NCBI RefSeq assembly: GCF_010993745.1
Contig: NZ_WOTN01000004.1
Coordinates: 1,346,913-1,410,912, forward strand
Direction: 5' to 3'
Length of the DNA: 64,000 nucleotides
Source of the DNA: Fodinicola acaciae
GTDB taxonomy: Bacteria; Actinomycetota; Actinomycetes; Mycobacteriales; HKI-0501
The notes under the pieces were generated by a model, which saw only the letters and a list, made by a program, of their open reading frames with translations, did no database searches and was not told where the DNA came from. Both the position numbers and the translations under genes were made by a program. Every line of letters begins with the position of its first letter. Positions within the stretch are counted from its first letter, which is position 1. Of this stretch, positions 26,963-35,621 are shown in pieces.

Positions 26963-27229
26963 CTACGGATGGCCGGGAGCGACAGTGGGGTCTGGCTCGG
27001 TCTCCACGTGTTCGTGGTCGGTGTGGAACTGCGTGTCGATCATGTCGATGACGGTCTGGAAGGCCAGCGCCTTGCCGGAATAGTGGTCGACCTTGCGCTG
27101 GTCGTCGCGCGCGCGGGCGCCGCGGAGCAGTTGGGTTGCCTCCAGGCGAGCGTGTACGACCTGGCGGCGCAGTGCCATCACATGGCCGGCGGTGGCGAGG
27201 CGGACGGCGATTTTCGGCAGAATAGTCAT
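26963..27229 (-). CDS. Small helical protein, paralogue of an AICE gene
   Basis: This encodes 88 residues, helical: LRRQVVHARLEATQLLRGA, DQRKVDHYSGKALAFQTVID and MIDTQFH. It shares most of these positions with the 74-residue protein at 21391-21615. The start ATG at 27229 has a weak GAGGTCC upstream. It lies about 100 bp outside attR. The function is unknown; the likeness to an AICE gene suggests a second, decayed element or a shared host module. Confidence 0.65.
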   Translation of the reverse strand: MTILPKIAVRLATAGHVMALRRQVVHARLEATQLLRGARARDDQRKVDHYSGKALAFQTVIDMIDTQFHTDHEHVETEPDPTVAPGHP

Positions 27230-27328
27230 GGCGGACCTCGGGGTCGTTACGGTCAGACGGGTCCGGGAGCCCCGGTCCCCCGCCCTGCGTTTGCGGGAGG
27301 TCTCGACCGGACCCGTCCGACCTGCTTT

Positions 27329-27598
27329 TCATTCGTACGTACGCAAAAACTTCGGCTTCGGATGTGCGATCGGCTCGGTGCCGACCAAGGAGTCGGGCAG
27401 CTCGCCGAGCTCGGCGAGCGCGAGCTGCGCGTCGAGTCGCTCGGCGCAGCCGTAGATGTAGCCGGGACCGTCGCCCAGTTGCGCGGAATCCCACACGCCG
27501 CCGCAGTACGAGCAGGTGCGCGTGCCGACCTGCATGCTGTGCGGACGGTGTTGCATCAGGATCGACCGCGGTTCGTCCGACTCAGGTGACTCTGACAT
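27329..27598 (-). CDS. Small Cys-motif protein
   Basis: This encodes 89 residues. A CSYCGG motif and a later single Cys (YGCAERLDAQ) hint at zinc binding but do not complete a site. The rest is acidic and helical (LALAELGELPDSLVG). The ATG at 27598 has only a weak ribosome site. It lies between the GntR regulator and the helical protein, all on one strand, mirroring the small-gene cluster next to the GntR gene inside the AICE. Confidence 0.5.
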   Translation of the reverse strand: MSESPESDEPRSILMQHRPHSMQVGTRTCSYCGGVWDSAQLGDGPGYIYGCAERLDAQLALAELGELPDSLVGTEPIAHPKPKFLRTYE

Positions 27599-27670
27599 GC
27601 CGGGTCACGGGTGCCGGAATTCCCGATATGGCGTGAGCTGGCACCACACACCTCCTGTCTCGTCGGGGTT

Positions 27671-28336
27671 TTATGGCAGTGTCATGCGAAAAACGAAGGC
27701 GTCATAGCGATCCCGCGGATACGTGATGTCGGAGATCATCACGACCTGTTCGTCAGCGGCGATGAACCGCTGGTGAATGGTCGTGGCGAGTTCGCCGGCG
27801 CGTGTGCCGAGCCAGTTTTGGTGTGACGGCACCGGAATCCGGTCGGCGACGGTCTCCTCCAGATACTTCGCCGTGCGGTCGCGCGCGTCGGTCGGCTCGT
27901 AGTTGTCGGAAATCGAGATCGGCCGGCCGCCTTCGGTGGCGCGGACGATGACGTGTCTGAGCAGGTCGCCTTCGGCCACCCCGAAATCCGCCGCCAGCTC
28001 GGCGGTCGCCGGGATGTCCCGCTCCTCGCGGGTGACCTCGACGGTGTTGGCCGCGGCTTCGTTGCCAAACGACGTCTCCGGCGGCTCGAGCTGTCTTTCC
28101 GGAGAAATACGGACAAGTGTCGGCTGCTCGGCCACGAACGTGCCGCGGCGTTCCACGGTGCGCACCAGGCCCTGGTTGAGCAGCAGGCCGATCGCTTTAC
28201 GGATGACGATCGTCGACACGCCATGCCGCTGCGCCAGCTCAGGCTGGCTGAGCAACTGACTTCCCGGTGCGAGCTCACCGCGACGGATCTTCCTGGCAAG
28301 CTCACCCGCGATGGCAACGTAGGCCGGCTCCGGCAT
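27671..28336 (-). CDS. GntR/UTRA family transcriptional regulator
   Basis: This encodes 221 residues: a winged HTH (YVAIAGELARKIRRGELAPG, LSQPELAQRHGVSTIVIRKA, RRGTFVAEQ) followed by a UTRA domain (SISDNYEPTDARD, then TRAGELATTIHQR). It heads a leftward cluster with two small genes. Twin GTATAC sites lie 34-58 bp upstream, consistent with autoregulation. It is similar in type but not closely related in sequence to the KorSA-like protein of the AICE. Confidence 0.88.
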   Translation of the reverse strand: MPEPAYVAIAGELARKIRRGELAPGSQLLSQPELAQRHGVSTIVIRKAIGLLLNQGLVRTVERRGTFVAEQPTLVRISPERQLEPPETSFGNEAAANTVEVTREERDIPATAELAADFGVAEGDLLRHVIVRATEGGRPISISDNYEPTDARDRTAKYLEETVADRIPVPSHQNWLGTRAGELATTIHQRFIAADEQVVMISDITYPRDRYDAFVFRMTLP

Positions 28337-28369
28337 CGCTCGGCTCCTGTCGACGATTCGACCAATCCA

Positions 28370-28394
28370 GCGTATACACAGTTGCGTATACGCA
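28370..28394. promoter_or_regulatory. GntR-type operator with two GTATAC cores
   Basis: GCGTATACAC is followed by TGCGTATACGCA (28383-28394), the second a perfect palindrome. The cores are 15 bp apart, directly upstream of gntR. Confidence 0.65.
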
Positions 28395-28402
28395 CAAGGA
28401 GC

Positions 28403-29224
28403 TCAGCCGGCCAACCTCCAGCATTCGGCGACATCCTTGAGATTCCACCAGGAGACAAACGCGTCGTCCCGCTCGGACAGCCGCCAATTCGCCATCAATC
28501 GGTCGAAAAAGGCGTTGTTTCCGGTCATGCCACCTTTCGGTTGGCCGACAAACAAAAGTTGGCGTCCGCCGGCGGCCTCGAATTGCCGCAAAGTGTCCAA
28601 CGCCATCGGGTCGTCCCAGCCGGGTGGCCAGCAAAGGAAAAGTGTCTGGTCGGAGCCCACGCGGTGCCAGTCCAGGCCGGTGGCGTCAGCGACCTCGAAC
28701 CACGCGTCGGGCTGGCCGGGTGCGGCCGGGAAGGAGACGTTGTGCCGGTCCGCCGGCGGCCGTGAGTCGTACGCGACCACGTCCACGCCGAGCAGCGCCA
28801 ACTGGTGAGCCCAGTAACCGCGGCCGGCGCCGACCTCGAGGAGCTGGTGGTCCCGGCAGATCCCGGCGATCCACCGAAGCGTCTCCGGCGACGGGATCGC
28901 GTACGCGTAGGCGCCCTGCAGGGTGACCTGCGCGTACGCGAGCCGCGCGCTGCCGTCCGGCTGGCCGCCGTCGACGTGCCGCCGGCCGGCGCGCTCGGTC
29001 ACGGCCGGCGCGACGATGTCCCAGTACGGGTTGGCCGACTCGCCGCCGGTCATGTAGTGCAACAGCCGCAGGTCGAAGCCGCCGTCGGAGCTGCCGGCCA
29101 GCCGTGACGACGTGTCGAGATAGTCGGCGACCTTCGGGTAGTCCGCCTTCAGCCGCTGGTCGTCGTCCAGCAGCGCCACCAACTCGGCACGTCGCTCCGC
29201 GGTCAGTTCCAACATGACATCCAT
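28403..29224 (-). CDS. SAM-dependent methyltransferase-like protein
   Basis: This encodes 273 residues. The SAM-binding motif I is LLEVGAGRGYWAHQLALLGV, followed by VVAYDSRPP (acidic residue after strand 2). A CWPPGWDDPM segment sits where motif IV is expected. The N-terminal ~100 residues are helical and the substrate is unknown. The ATG at 29224 follows AGGTGAG; ATG 29215 is possible. It is upstream of, and on the same strand as, the GntR cluster, but the promoter/operator region lies between them. Confidence 0.75.
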   Translation of the reverse strand: MDVMLELTAERRAELVALLDDDQRLKADYPKVADYLDTSSRLAGSSDGGFDLRLLHYMTGGESANPYWDIVAPAVTERAGRRHVDGGQPDGSARLAYAQVTLQGAYAYAIPSPETLRWIAGICRDHQLLEVGAGRGYWAHQLALLGVDVVAYDSRPPADRHNVSFPAAPGQPDAWFEVADATGLDWHRVGSDQTLFLCWPPGWDDPMALDTLRQFEAAGGRQLLFVGQPKGGMTGNNAFFDRLMANWRLSERDDAFVSWWNLKDVAECWRLAG

Positions 29225-29285
29225 TCTCACCTAGACGTCGGCCGGCCGCTGCTCCTTCCGGAAGTTTTCGCTGCCAGGGACCGAA

Positions 29286-29738
29286 TCAGGCCGGCGTCTC
29301 GGACAGGTCGCTGCTGTACCAGCGATCCGGACGTACGGCGTAGAGCACCGGATCGCTGTCCGGATGCGCGAACTCGTTCTGTACGAAGCCGTGCGCGTAG
29401 TCGTCCGGCATGTAGCGGCGTGCGATCGCGAACATCTGGTCCTCGGACGGCTTTCCGCTGCCTACGATCGTGCCCTCGACCGTCACGTATTTGTATGGCA
29501 TCTCCTCGGTCTGCACCGTCACGGTGACCGCCCCGGCCTTGTCGATGGCCTCGGCCTTGCGCGTCTTGCGACCCAGCGTGTTGGTGAAGAACGTCAGCTC
29601 GCCGCCGGCTTCGTAGTGATAGAACACCGGCGATGCCAGTGGCGGCCGGCCGTCGCCGCTGGCGACGCTGACGATCGCGAGGTGCTGCGGGGCGGCCAGA
29701 AAGGCTTCGCGGCCGGCGGTGCTCATCGGTCCAGGCAT
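29286..29738 (-). CDS. Pyridoxamine 5'-phosphate oxidase family flavoprotein
   Basis: This encodes 150 residues with the split-barrel FMN/F420-binding fold: LAIVSVASGDGRPPLASPVFYHY, GELTFFTNTLGRKTRKAEAI, VTVQTEEMPYKYVTVEGT. Family members use FMN or F420 to reduce or bind small molecules. The ATG at 29738 follows AAGGAG. It is divergent from a MarR gene over a shared palindrome, so it is probably the MarR target. Confidence 0.85.
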   Translation of the reverse strand: MPGPMSTAGREAFLAAPQHLAIVSVASGDGRPPLASPVFYHYEAGGELTFFTNTLGRKTRKAEAIDKAGAVTVTVQTEEMPYKYVTVEGTIVGSGKPSEDQMFAIARRYMPDDYAHGFVQNEFAHPDSDPVLYAVRPDRWYSSDLSETPA

Positions 29739-29763
29739 GGTGTGCTCCTTGAGGTTGTCGTAT

Positions 29764-29796
29764 ACTTTGGGTGACTCAGAGTTTGACTCTCAAAGT
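29764..29796. promoter_or_regulatory. MarR-type operator between divergent genes
   Basis: ACTTTG (29764-29769) and CAAAGT (29791-29796) form the ends of a 33-bp dyad, with GTGACTCAGAGTTTGACTC inside. It lies between the PPOX and MarR genes and overlaps the likely promoters of both. Confidence 0.6.
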
Positions 29797-29819
29797 GTTC
29801 GATTGTCAAGGAGATGTCG

Positions 29820-30329
29820 GTGACCGATTCCGTCGAGGCCTCGCTGGAGCGCGATCTGGCCGGACATCCCAGCGCCGATCCGGTCGCCGAAGCGGCGGTC
29901 AAGCGGATCGAGGAGATCGCCAGGAGGCACGAGGAGGCGCTGCGGGCCGCCGCGGCCAGCTCAGGCGTCTCGCTGGCCGACTGCCAGGTGATTTTCGAGC
30001 TGGCGCACGCGGATCCGGCCGAGCGTACGCCCAGTCATCTCGCCAAGGCGTTCCACATCACCGCCGGCAGCGTGACCGCACGGCTCGGCCGGCTGGAGGC
30101 CGGCGGTTTTCTCACCCGTACGGTCCAGCCGGACAACCGCGCGCAGATTCGGTTGACACTCACCGAAAAGGGCCACGCGATGCACGACCAGCTCGGCGAG
30201 CGCATCATGGGCGTACGCAGCCGGATGCTCACCGACGCGTTGCCGGCCAAGGATCTGGCGATCCTCAACCGGCTGCTTCGTCGCGTGTTGACTCACATGG
30301 AGGCTAGCGAGAGCGAAACCGCGCCGTGA
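29820..30329 (+). CDS. MarR family transcriptional regulator
   Basis: This encodes 169 residues with a winged HTH: PSHLAKAFHITAGSVTARLGRLEAGGFLTR, then the wing PDNRAQIRLTLTEKG. I chose GTG at 29820 because AAGGAG (29808-29813) is 6 nt upstream, whereas ATG 29814 directly abuts it. It is divergent from the PPOX gene and converges on the desaturase gene with a 26-bp overlap. It probably represses the PPOX gene and itself in response to a small phenolic or lipid ligand, as is usual for the family. Confidence 0.9.
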   Translation: MTDSVEASLERDLAGHPSADPVAEAAVKRIEEIARRHEEALRAAAASSGVSLADCQVIFELAHADPAERTPSHLAKAFHITAGSVTARLGRLEAGGFLTRTVQPDNRAQIRLTLTEKGHAMHDQLGERIMGVRSRMLTDALPAKDLAILNRLLRRVLTHMEASESETAP

Positions 30330-31371
30330 TCGGACAGCTGAACGGATCCTCGTAGCCCTTGCCGACGCGGTTCAGATAGCGAACGACGATCGCGTACGAC
30401 TTGAGCAGCGAGGTCTCGGTGTAGGTGATGCCGCGCTCGGCGCAGTAGCGGCGCACGATCGGCCGCACGAGCGGCAGGTTGGCGCTTGGCATGCTGGGGA
30501 AAAGATGGTGTTCGATCTGGTAGTTCAGGCCACCCATCGCGACGCCGAGGAAGCGGCCGCGGACGTTTCGCGACATCAGCACCTGCCGGCGCAGGAAGTC
30601 GATGTCGGCACTCTTGGGCACCAGCGGCATTCCCTTGTGGTTGGGCGCGAAACTCGCACCCATGTAGACGCCGAAGACCATCAGCTGGACGGCGACGAAC
30701 GCCAGTCCGAGCGGCAGGCCGAGGACGGCGACGGCCAGCAACGGAAATCCGACCAGCCGCGCGATGACCAGGGTGAGTTCGACGCCACGGTGGGCGATCC
30801 GGCCGCGGCCGAGGAGCGTACGCAGCGAGGTCACGTGCAGGTCGAGACCGGCGAGTGTCAGCAGTGGAAAGAAAAACCAGCCCTGACGCGCGGCCAGCCA
30901 GCCGGAAAGACCTCGGCGTGCGCGTGCGTCCTCCGGTGTGAAGACGAGCGCGCCGGCGGAGAGGTCGCCGTCCTTGCCGATCTGGTTGGGGTTGGCGTGG
31001 TGGCGCGAATGTTTGTTGACCCACCAGCCATAGCTGAGGCCGACCAGCGACGTGCCGACGACCCGGCAGAACCAGTCGTTTGCTTTTCCTGACGAGAAAA
31101 TCTGCCGGTGCGCGCCGTCGTGCGCCAGAAACGCCATCTGGGTGAACAGGATGCCGAATCCGGCGGCGACCAGCAGCTGCAACCAGCTGTGGCCAAGCGT
31201 GAGAAGCAAAAAGAAAGCGGCGCCGAAAAGCGCCGCGAGGATGGCCATCCGGCCGGCATAACGGCCGGTACGTCGTCGCATCAGGCCGTTTTCCCTGACG
31301 ATCCTGGCCAGCTCGGTGTAGTCGCTGACCGGGTTTCGCCGGCGTGGCGGAGCGGACAACACTGCAGTCAT
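30304..31371 (-). CDS. Membrane fatty acid desaturase
   Basis: This encodes 355 residues with four or more membrane segments and three iron-binding histidine boxes: HDGAH, HSRHH and QIEHH. The Gln in the third box is typical of front-end or acyl-lipid desaturases, such as the DesA3/linoleoyl-CoA type. It introduces a double bond into an acyl chain using molecular oxygen and a reductant. The ATG at 31371 follows GGGAAG. No ferredoxin or reductase gene is adjacent. Confidence 0.92.
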   Translation of the reverse strand: MTAVLSAPPRRRNPVSDYTELARIVRENGLMRRRTGRYAGRMAILAALFGAAFFLLLTLGHSWLQLLVAAGFGILFTQMAFLAHDGAHRQIFSSGKANDWFCRVVGTSLVGLSYGWWVNKHSRHHANPNQIGKDGDLSAGALVFTPEDARARRGLSGWLAARQGWFFFPLLTLAGLDLHVTSLRTLLGRGRIAHRGVELTLVIARLVGFPLLAVAVLGLPLGLAFVAVQLMVFGVYMGASFAPNHKGMPLVPKSADIDFLRRQVLMSRNVRGRFLGVAMGGLNYQIEHHLFPSMPSANLPLVRPIVRRYCAERGITYTETSLLKSYAIVVRYLNRVGKGYEDPFSCPITARFRSR

Positions 31372-31473
31372 ATTCTTCCCTCGGCGCGATAGTCGAAATC
31401 GTCGGCGTGATTCGACCGTACGGACCGAGCGACCGGACTGGCATCACTCACAGGTGTCGTCGCCGGCTAACGC

Positions 31474-32442
31474 TCAGGTAGCGTCGGCATAGCTCCGCGC
31501 GTGCCGGAGACATTTCTCGGCCAGCCGCCGGTAGGCCTCGGCCAGCTCCGGCGGACGTACGATTTTCAGCTCGGCGTGGAAAAGCAGCAGCCAACTGGCG
31601 ATGCTGTCGAAGGAGTCGGCGCCGCAGTGCAGCACGCAGGACTCGTCGCCGGTCGGCTCGATCCGGCCGAAGGCGCCGTCGACCCACGGAGCCACCTTCG
31701 CCGCCGGTGCGGCGACCTCGACGACCGCGGTCACCTGCTGGATCCGCCGGCCGAGCTGCGCGACGACGTACGCGACGAGGTCGTCGCCCGGCGGTTCGCG
31801 ATGTGCGGCCGGCCGATCCGTGGCGGAGAAGTCGCGCAGGTCGTCCAGTCGTACGGCGAGCCACTCGCTTTTCCAGACGTCCCAGGCAACCAGGTGCCAT
31901 CGGCGGCCGGCGCGTACCAGGCTCAGCGGATCGAGCGTCCGCTCCTCACCGTCGATCGTCGCGGTCGACCGGCGCCGCTCTCGGCAGGCGACCGCCACGG
32001 TGACCAGCGTTTCCAGTGACACAGCCGGAACCGCCTGGCCGCGAATGGTGCCAGTGGTGGTCTGCCGCACCTCGGTCAGCGCCTCGGCCTGCCGGCGCAA
32101 CCGTCGCGGCATCACGCCGACGAGTTTTGTCAGCGCACGTACGGCACTTTCGGTGAACGCCTCGTCGGATCCGCTGTATGCCTGCAAAGCGAGCACGGTC
32201 GCGACCGCCTCGTCCGAGTCGTACATCAGCGGCGGCAGGTTGGCGCCCGGCGCGAGATGATAGCCACCTTCGGCGCCGTGCCGCGCGTCGACCGGATAGC
32301 CGATCGCGCGCAGCCGGTCGACGTCGCGCCGGACCGTACGCGTCGAGACGCCGAGCCGCCCGGCCAGCTCGGGACCACTCCAGTCGTGCCGCTGTTGCAG
32401 CAGTTCGAGCAGGCGGAGCAGCCGGCCGGGAGTGTCCCACAC
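31474..32442 (-). CDS. HTH-WYL domain transcriptional regulator
   Basis: This encodes 322 residues: an N-terminal HTH_11 (LLRLLELLQQRHDWSGPELAGRLGVSTRTVRRDVDRLRAIGYPV), a linker, a WYL domain (EERTLDPLSLVRAGRRWHLVAWD, WLAVRLDDL) and a WCX-like C-terminus. GTG at 32442 is the natural start; a TATAGT -10 box 6 nt upstream suggests a leaderless mRNA. A palindrome between it and the divergent oxidoreductase gene implies control of both. Confidence 0.9.
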   Translation of the reverse strand: MWDTPGRLLRLLELLQQRHDWSGPELAGRLGVSTRTVRRDVDRLRAIGYPVDARHGAEGGYHLAPGANLPPLMYDSDEAVATVLALQAYSGSDEAFTESAVRALTKLVGVMPRRLRRQAEALTEVRQTTTGTIRGQAVPAVSLETLVTVAVACRERRRSTATIDGEERTLDPLSLVRAGRRWHLVAWDVWKSEWLAVRLDDLRDFSATDRPAAHREPPGDDLVAYVVAQLGRRIQQVTAVVEVAAPAAKVAPWVDGAFGRIEPTGDESCVLHCGADSFDSIASWLLLFHAELKIVRPPELAEAYRRLAEKCLRHARSYADAT

Positions 32443-32444
32443 TC

Positions 32445-32460
32445 GTCCACTATAGCGGAC
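32445..32460. promoter_or_regulatory. Palindrome in divergent promoter
   Basis: GTCCACTATAGCGGAC is a near-perfect dyad overlapping the TATAGT -10 element of the WYL gene, upstream of the divergent quinone reductase gene. Confidence 0.6.
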
Positions 32461-32516
32461 AAGTGCTGTCCGCATGGCCTTCTAGCGTCGAAGAAAGGTC
32501 CAGAGAAGGGAAAGTC

Positions 32517-33503
32517 ATGAAACGTGTGATCCTGAGCGGCTATCGCACCGGCACCGAGTCCGCGACCTCGTTGACCAGGCTCGAGGAGGCCGACCCGCCG
32601 GCCGGCGACGTGCGCGTACGCACGACATATCTGCAGATTCCGGCGGTGACCGCCGACCTGATGCGCGCGGACCCCGGCCTGCCGATGCCGGGTTTCCGGA
32701 TCGGGGAGCCAATCTGGGGACCGGGCGTCGGCATGGTCGTCGAGTCGCGCGACGAGCGGCTGCCGGTCGGCACGAGTGTCCTACACCGGAAGGGATGGCA
32801 GGACGAGGTCGTCGTGACGGCCGACGAGGTCTATCCGGTGCATCCGTCGCTTCCGGAGCCGTATTTCGCGCTCAACCAAGGCGTGACCGCGTACCACGGC
32901 ATGGTCGACATCGCGGAAATCCGCGCTGGCGACGTGGTTTTCGTGTCCGGCGCGGCCGGCGGTGTCGGCTCGCTGGCGGGCCAGATCGCCAGGAATCTGG
33001 GCGCAGCCACGGTGATCGGCTCGGCCGGCAGCGCCCAGAAGGTCAGATATTTGGTGGAGGAGTTGGGTTTCGACGCGGCGATCAACTACCGCGACGGAGA
33101 TCTTGCCGGCCAGCTCGTGAAAATCGCTCCGGACGGCATCGACGTCTTCTACGACAACACTGGCGGCGAAGCGTTCGAGGCGGCCGTCAAGGTGGCCGCG
33201 CATGGCGCGCGATTTGCCTTGTGCGGAGCGGTTTCCGGCCAGCTCGACGGCGGCGACGGCGCGTATCCCCGGCTCGACGTGATGACCGCGATCGTGAAGG
33301 AACTGGTCATCAAGCCGTTCTGTACGCCGCACACGCCGGACCAGGTCGCGGCCTGGTATGCGCATTACGGTCGCTGGCTCGCCGAAGGAAAGCTCGTCTA
33401 TCCGCGTACGGTCGTCGACGGAAACGTCGAGGACGCGCCGAAAGTGCTCGACGACATGCTGGCCGGACGCTATCGCGGCAACGTCCTGCTCAGAATCGGC
33501 TGA
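32517..33503 (+). CDS. Zinc-free MDR oxidoreductase (NADPH:quinone reductase-like)
   Basis: This encodes 328 residues. The nucleotide-binding motif is SGAAGGVGSLAGQIARNLGA, preceded by the MDR block ALNQGVTAYHGMVDIAEI. The C-terminal half matches the leukotriene B4 dehydrogenase/curcumin reductase branch (FYDNTGGEAFEAAV, CGAVSGQLDG). It reduces activated double bonds or quinones with NADPH. The ATG at 32517 is preceded by AGAGAAGGGA. It is divergent from the WYL regulator, its probable controller. Confidence 0.9.
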   Translation: MKRVILSGYRTGTESATSLTRLEEADPPAGDVRVRTTYLQIPAVTADLMRADPGLPMPGFRIGEPIWGPGVGMVVESRDERLPVGTSVLHRKGWQDEVVVTADEVYPVHPSLPEPYFALNQGVTAYHGMVDIAEIRAGDVVFVSGAAGGVGSLAGQIARNLGAATVIGSAGSAQKVRYLVEELGFDAAINYRDGDLAGQLVKIAPDGIDVFYDNTGGEAFEAAVKVAAHGARFALCGAVSGQLDGGDGAYPRLDVMTAIVKELVIKPFCTPHTPDQVAAWYAHYGRWLAEGKLVYPRTVVDGNVEDAPKVLDDMLAGRYRGNVLLRIG

Positions 33504-33948
33504 CCAGGGCGGGGACCTGCCGCTGCCGCGGCACCGACGCGACCGGCCGGTCGGTGACGGCGTTGAGGTCGATGCCGAGCTGGTGCAGCAGCATCGCGCG
33601 CTGGCGGCCCCAGGCGCGCGCGACCTCCGGCCGGTCAAGATGCGCCGACACGATGGTCCAGAGGCCCGGATTGCGCTCGGCCAGCGACCGGCACACGTCG
33701 CGGGCCTCGGTCTCGTCGGCGAGCTCGGTGTCCAGCCGCGCGGTGAAGGCGGTGAACCAGCGTTGGAAGGCGGCGAGCGCGAGGCCGTCGAAGCCGTCGA
33801 AGACGGCCGTGATCTGGTCGCCGTACGCGGCCAGGGTAGCGTCGAGGCCGACGCGCGGGATGTCCGCGGCGACGGCGGTCAGCAGGTCGTTGCGCCGGTG
33901 CGTCCGCCAGTACGGCGCGTTCGTGGCGCGCGGGTCGTGGCTGTTCAT
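33490..33948 (-). CDS. Hypothetical helical protein
   Basis: This encodes 152 residues, mainly helical, with no recognised domain. It includes LTAVAADIPRVGLDATLAAY, FQRWFTAFTARLDTELAD and VARAWGRQRAMLLHQLGID. The ATG at 33948 has GGAG 6 nt upstream. It overlaps the end of the convergent oxidoreductase by 14 bp. A palindrome about 30 bp upstream suggests regulation. Confidence 0.6.
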   Translation of the reverse strand: MNSHDPRATNAPYWRTHRRNDLLTAVAADIPRVGLDATLAAYGDQITAVFDGFDGLALAAFQRWFTAFTARLDTELADETEARDVCRSLAERNPGLWTIVSAHLDRPEVARAWGRQRAMLLHQLGIDLNAVTDRPVASVPRQRQVPALVSRF

Positions 33949-33976
33949 CGGTGTCTCCGTGGGATGCGATTTTAAG

Positions 33977-33993
33977 TGCTACTACATGTAGCA
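33977..33993. promoter_or_regulatory. Palindrome TGCTAC-N5-GTAGCA
   Basis: This perfect 6-bp inverted repeat with a 5-nt spacer lies 29 bp upstream of the hypothetical gene at 33490-33948. The inner CTACATGTAG is also palindromic. It is a plausible operator. Confidence 0.45.
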
Positions 33994-34067
33994 TGTACAC
34001 CGAAGATCACCACGTCAAGGTTGGCCGGGTCAGGTCACACTGTGTCGCAGCTCGCGCCGTACGGCCG

Positions 34068-35621
34068 TCAGACCAGCGGCAGGGTGCGGGCCGGCGTACG
34101 TGAGACGGCCGACATCCGCTGCGCGGACAGCTCCGGCCAGGCCTGCACGGCGCAGAATGGCGCGCACTGGTTGGCCGAGCCGTCGCGCGTACCGACATGG
34201 ACGCAGCACTGCGTCAGCCGCTCCTCGATCATGGTGTGGATGTCCATGAACGGCTTCACGCTGATCCGTACGACCCGCTCGGCCAGCAGCCGGCGCAGCC
34301 GGGTGCGCCGGCCTGGCAGCGCCGACGCCGCGACGGTCATCAGTGTCTGCACGCCGAGATCGCAGTTTTGGCCGATGCTGCGCCACAGATCGCCGATCTG
34401 CGGGTGCGTCAGGCTGCTCTGCGCGGACAGCAGGCCGAGCAGCGACTCCTTGACCGCGAGGCGCAGCTCGCGCGGCAGCTCGTCGTCGGCGATCCGGTTG
34501 GCGACCAGGCCGAGGTGCGCGGCCAGCCGCTCGTGGCCGATCAGGCCGACCAGCGAACGCCAGCTGCCGCCGTCGTCCTTGAGCAGATAGCCGATGCTGC
34601 AGCAGTGCGGATGCGAGCAGGGCAGCGCGGTCAGATCGCGCCAGTCGACCAGGCCGCCGGTCTGCTCCGGCAGCCGCGCCAGCACGCCGGTGTGCGTGAG
34701 CCGGTCGTCGGGGTCGACGAAATCCGAGCGGCCGGAGGAAAACTGCGGTTGTACGCACACGCCACCGACGTACGGCGTGTCCAGCGCGACCTTGACCACA
34801 TCGCCGATTTCGTTGTCGTTGACGCCTAAAGCGGCGGTCATCACCAGCGTCGAGAAGATCTCGCGCTCGGCCAGCCGCTCCAGCGCGAGCGTCTTGTGCC
34901 GGCGCAGGTCCGCGCCGCGGTGGTGCCGGGACGCCTCGGCGGACAGGCCGTCGTACTGCAGGTAGAGCTCGGCGCGCTGCCGGTGCTCGGTGAGCAGGTC
35001 GAGCAGCGCGTCGTCGCGCGCGATGCGGATCCCGTTGGTGTTCAACAGAATCCTGGTGATCGGCCGGCTGGCCAGCTCGGCCATCAGCTCCGGCAGTCGC
35101 GGATGCAGTGTCGGCTCGCCACCGGAGAGCATCAGCACGTCCAGCTTGCCGTTCTCCCGCGCCAGCCGTTGGTCCACATTGGACAGGATGTCGCCGATCG
35201 GCACGACGTTGCCGGCGCCCGGCGAGGAGTCGGTGAAGCAGGTGGGACACCGCAGGTTGCAGGTTTCCGCGATGTCCTGCAGGAGAATGCAGGTGTGCTG
35301 CGTCTGCATTTCGCCGAGGCCGCGCAGATAGCCGCCCGGCGCCGGCTCGAAGTTTCCCGGTGTGTCGGGGATGTGTTGCTTGGTCGGCGCGGTCCACCGC
35401 TCCAGATAGGCCAGGATTTCCGCGTTTTCGTCGTACATCGTGCGGATCAGGCCGTGCACCGGACAGCCGCGCTCCAGCCAGACCCGGTCGTCGCGCTCCA
35501 CCAGCCGGCCGGAAAGTCGTTGTACGGAGCCGATCGGCTGGCCGCCGGCATGGCAGCGCGGACAGAACGCGTTGACGTATCGCAGGATCCGGTCGCCGCG
35601 CAGCCCCATGCCGCTGGTCAT
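34068..35621 (-). CDS. Radical SAM protein of the MJ0619/tetraether-synthase-like type
   Basis: This encodes 517 residues. The N-terminus has Cys20-x2-Cys23 and Cys53 (RGCPVHG). The radical SAM cluster motif is Cys121-x3-Cys125-x2-Cys128 in ETCNLRCPTCF, followed by LMLSGGEPTLHPRL. More cysteines lie in PCSHPHCCSIG and in a C-terminal group (TQCCVHVG, NQCAPFCAV), suggesting extra iron-sulfur clusters. This Cys layout is that of the MJ0619 group, whose archaeal members (Tes) join lipid tails. The ATG at 35621 follows GGAGG and overlaps the upstream stop (ATGA). A lipid substrate is inferred from family and context. Confidence 0.8.
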   Translation of the reverse strand: MTSGMGLRGDRILRYVNAFCPRCHAGGQPIGSVQRLSGRLVERDDRVWLERGCPVHGLIRTMYDENAEILAYLERWTAPTKQHIPDTPGNFEPAPGGYLRGLGEMQTQHTCILLQDIAETCNLRCPTCFTDSSPGAGNVVPIGDILSNVDQRLARENGKLDVLMLSGGEPTLHPRLPELMAELASRPITRILLNTNGIRIARDDALLDLLTEHRQRAELYLQYDGLSAEASRHHRGADLRRHKTLALERLAEREIFSTLVMTAALGVNDNEIGDVVKVALDTPYVGGVCVQPQFSSGRSDFVDPDDRLTHTGVLARLPEQTGGLVDWRDLTALPCSHPHCCSIGYLLKDDGGSWRSLVGLIGHERLAAHLGLVANRIADDELPRELRLAVKESLLGLLSAQSSLTHPQIGDLWRSIGQNCDLGVQTLMTVAASALPGRRTRLRRLLAERVVRISVKPFMDIHTMIEERLTQCCVHVGTRDGSANQCAPFCAVQAWPELSAQRMSAVSRTPARTLPLV

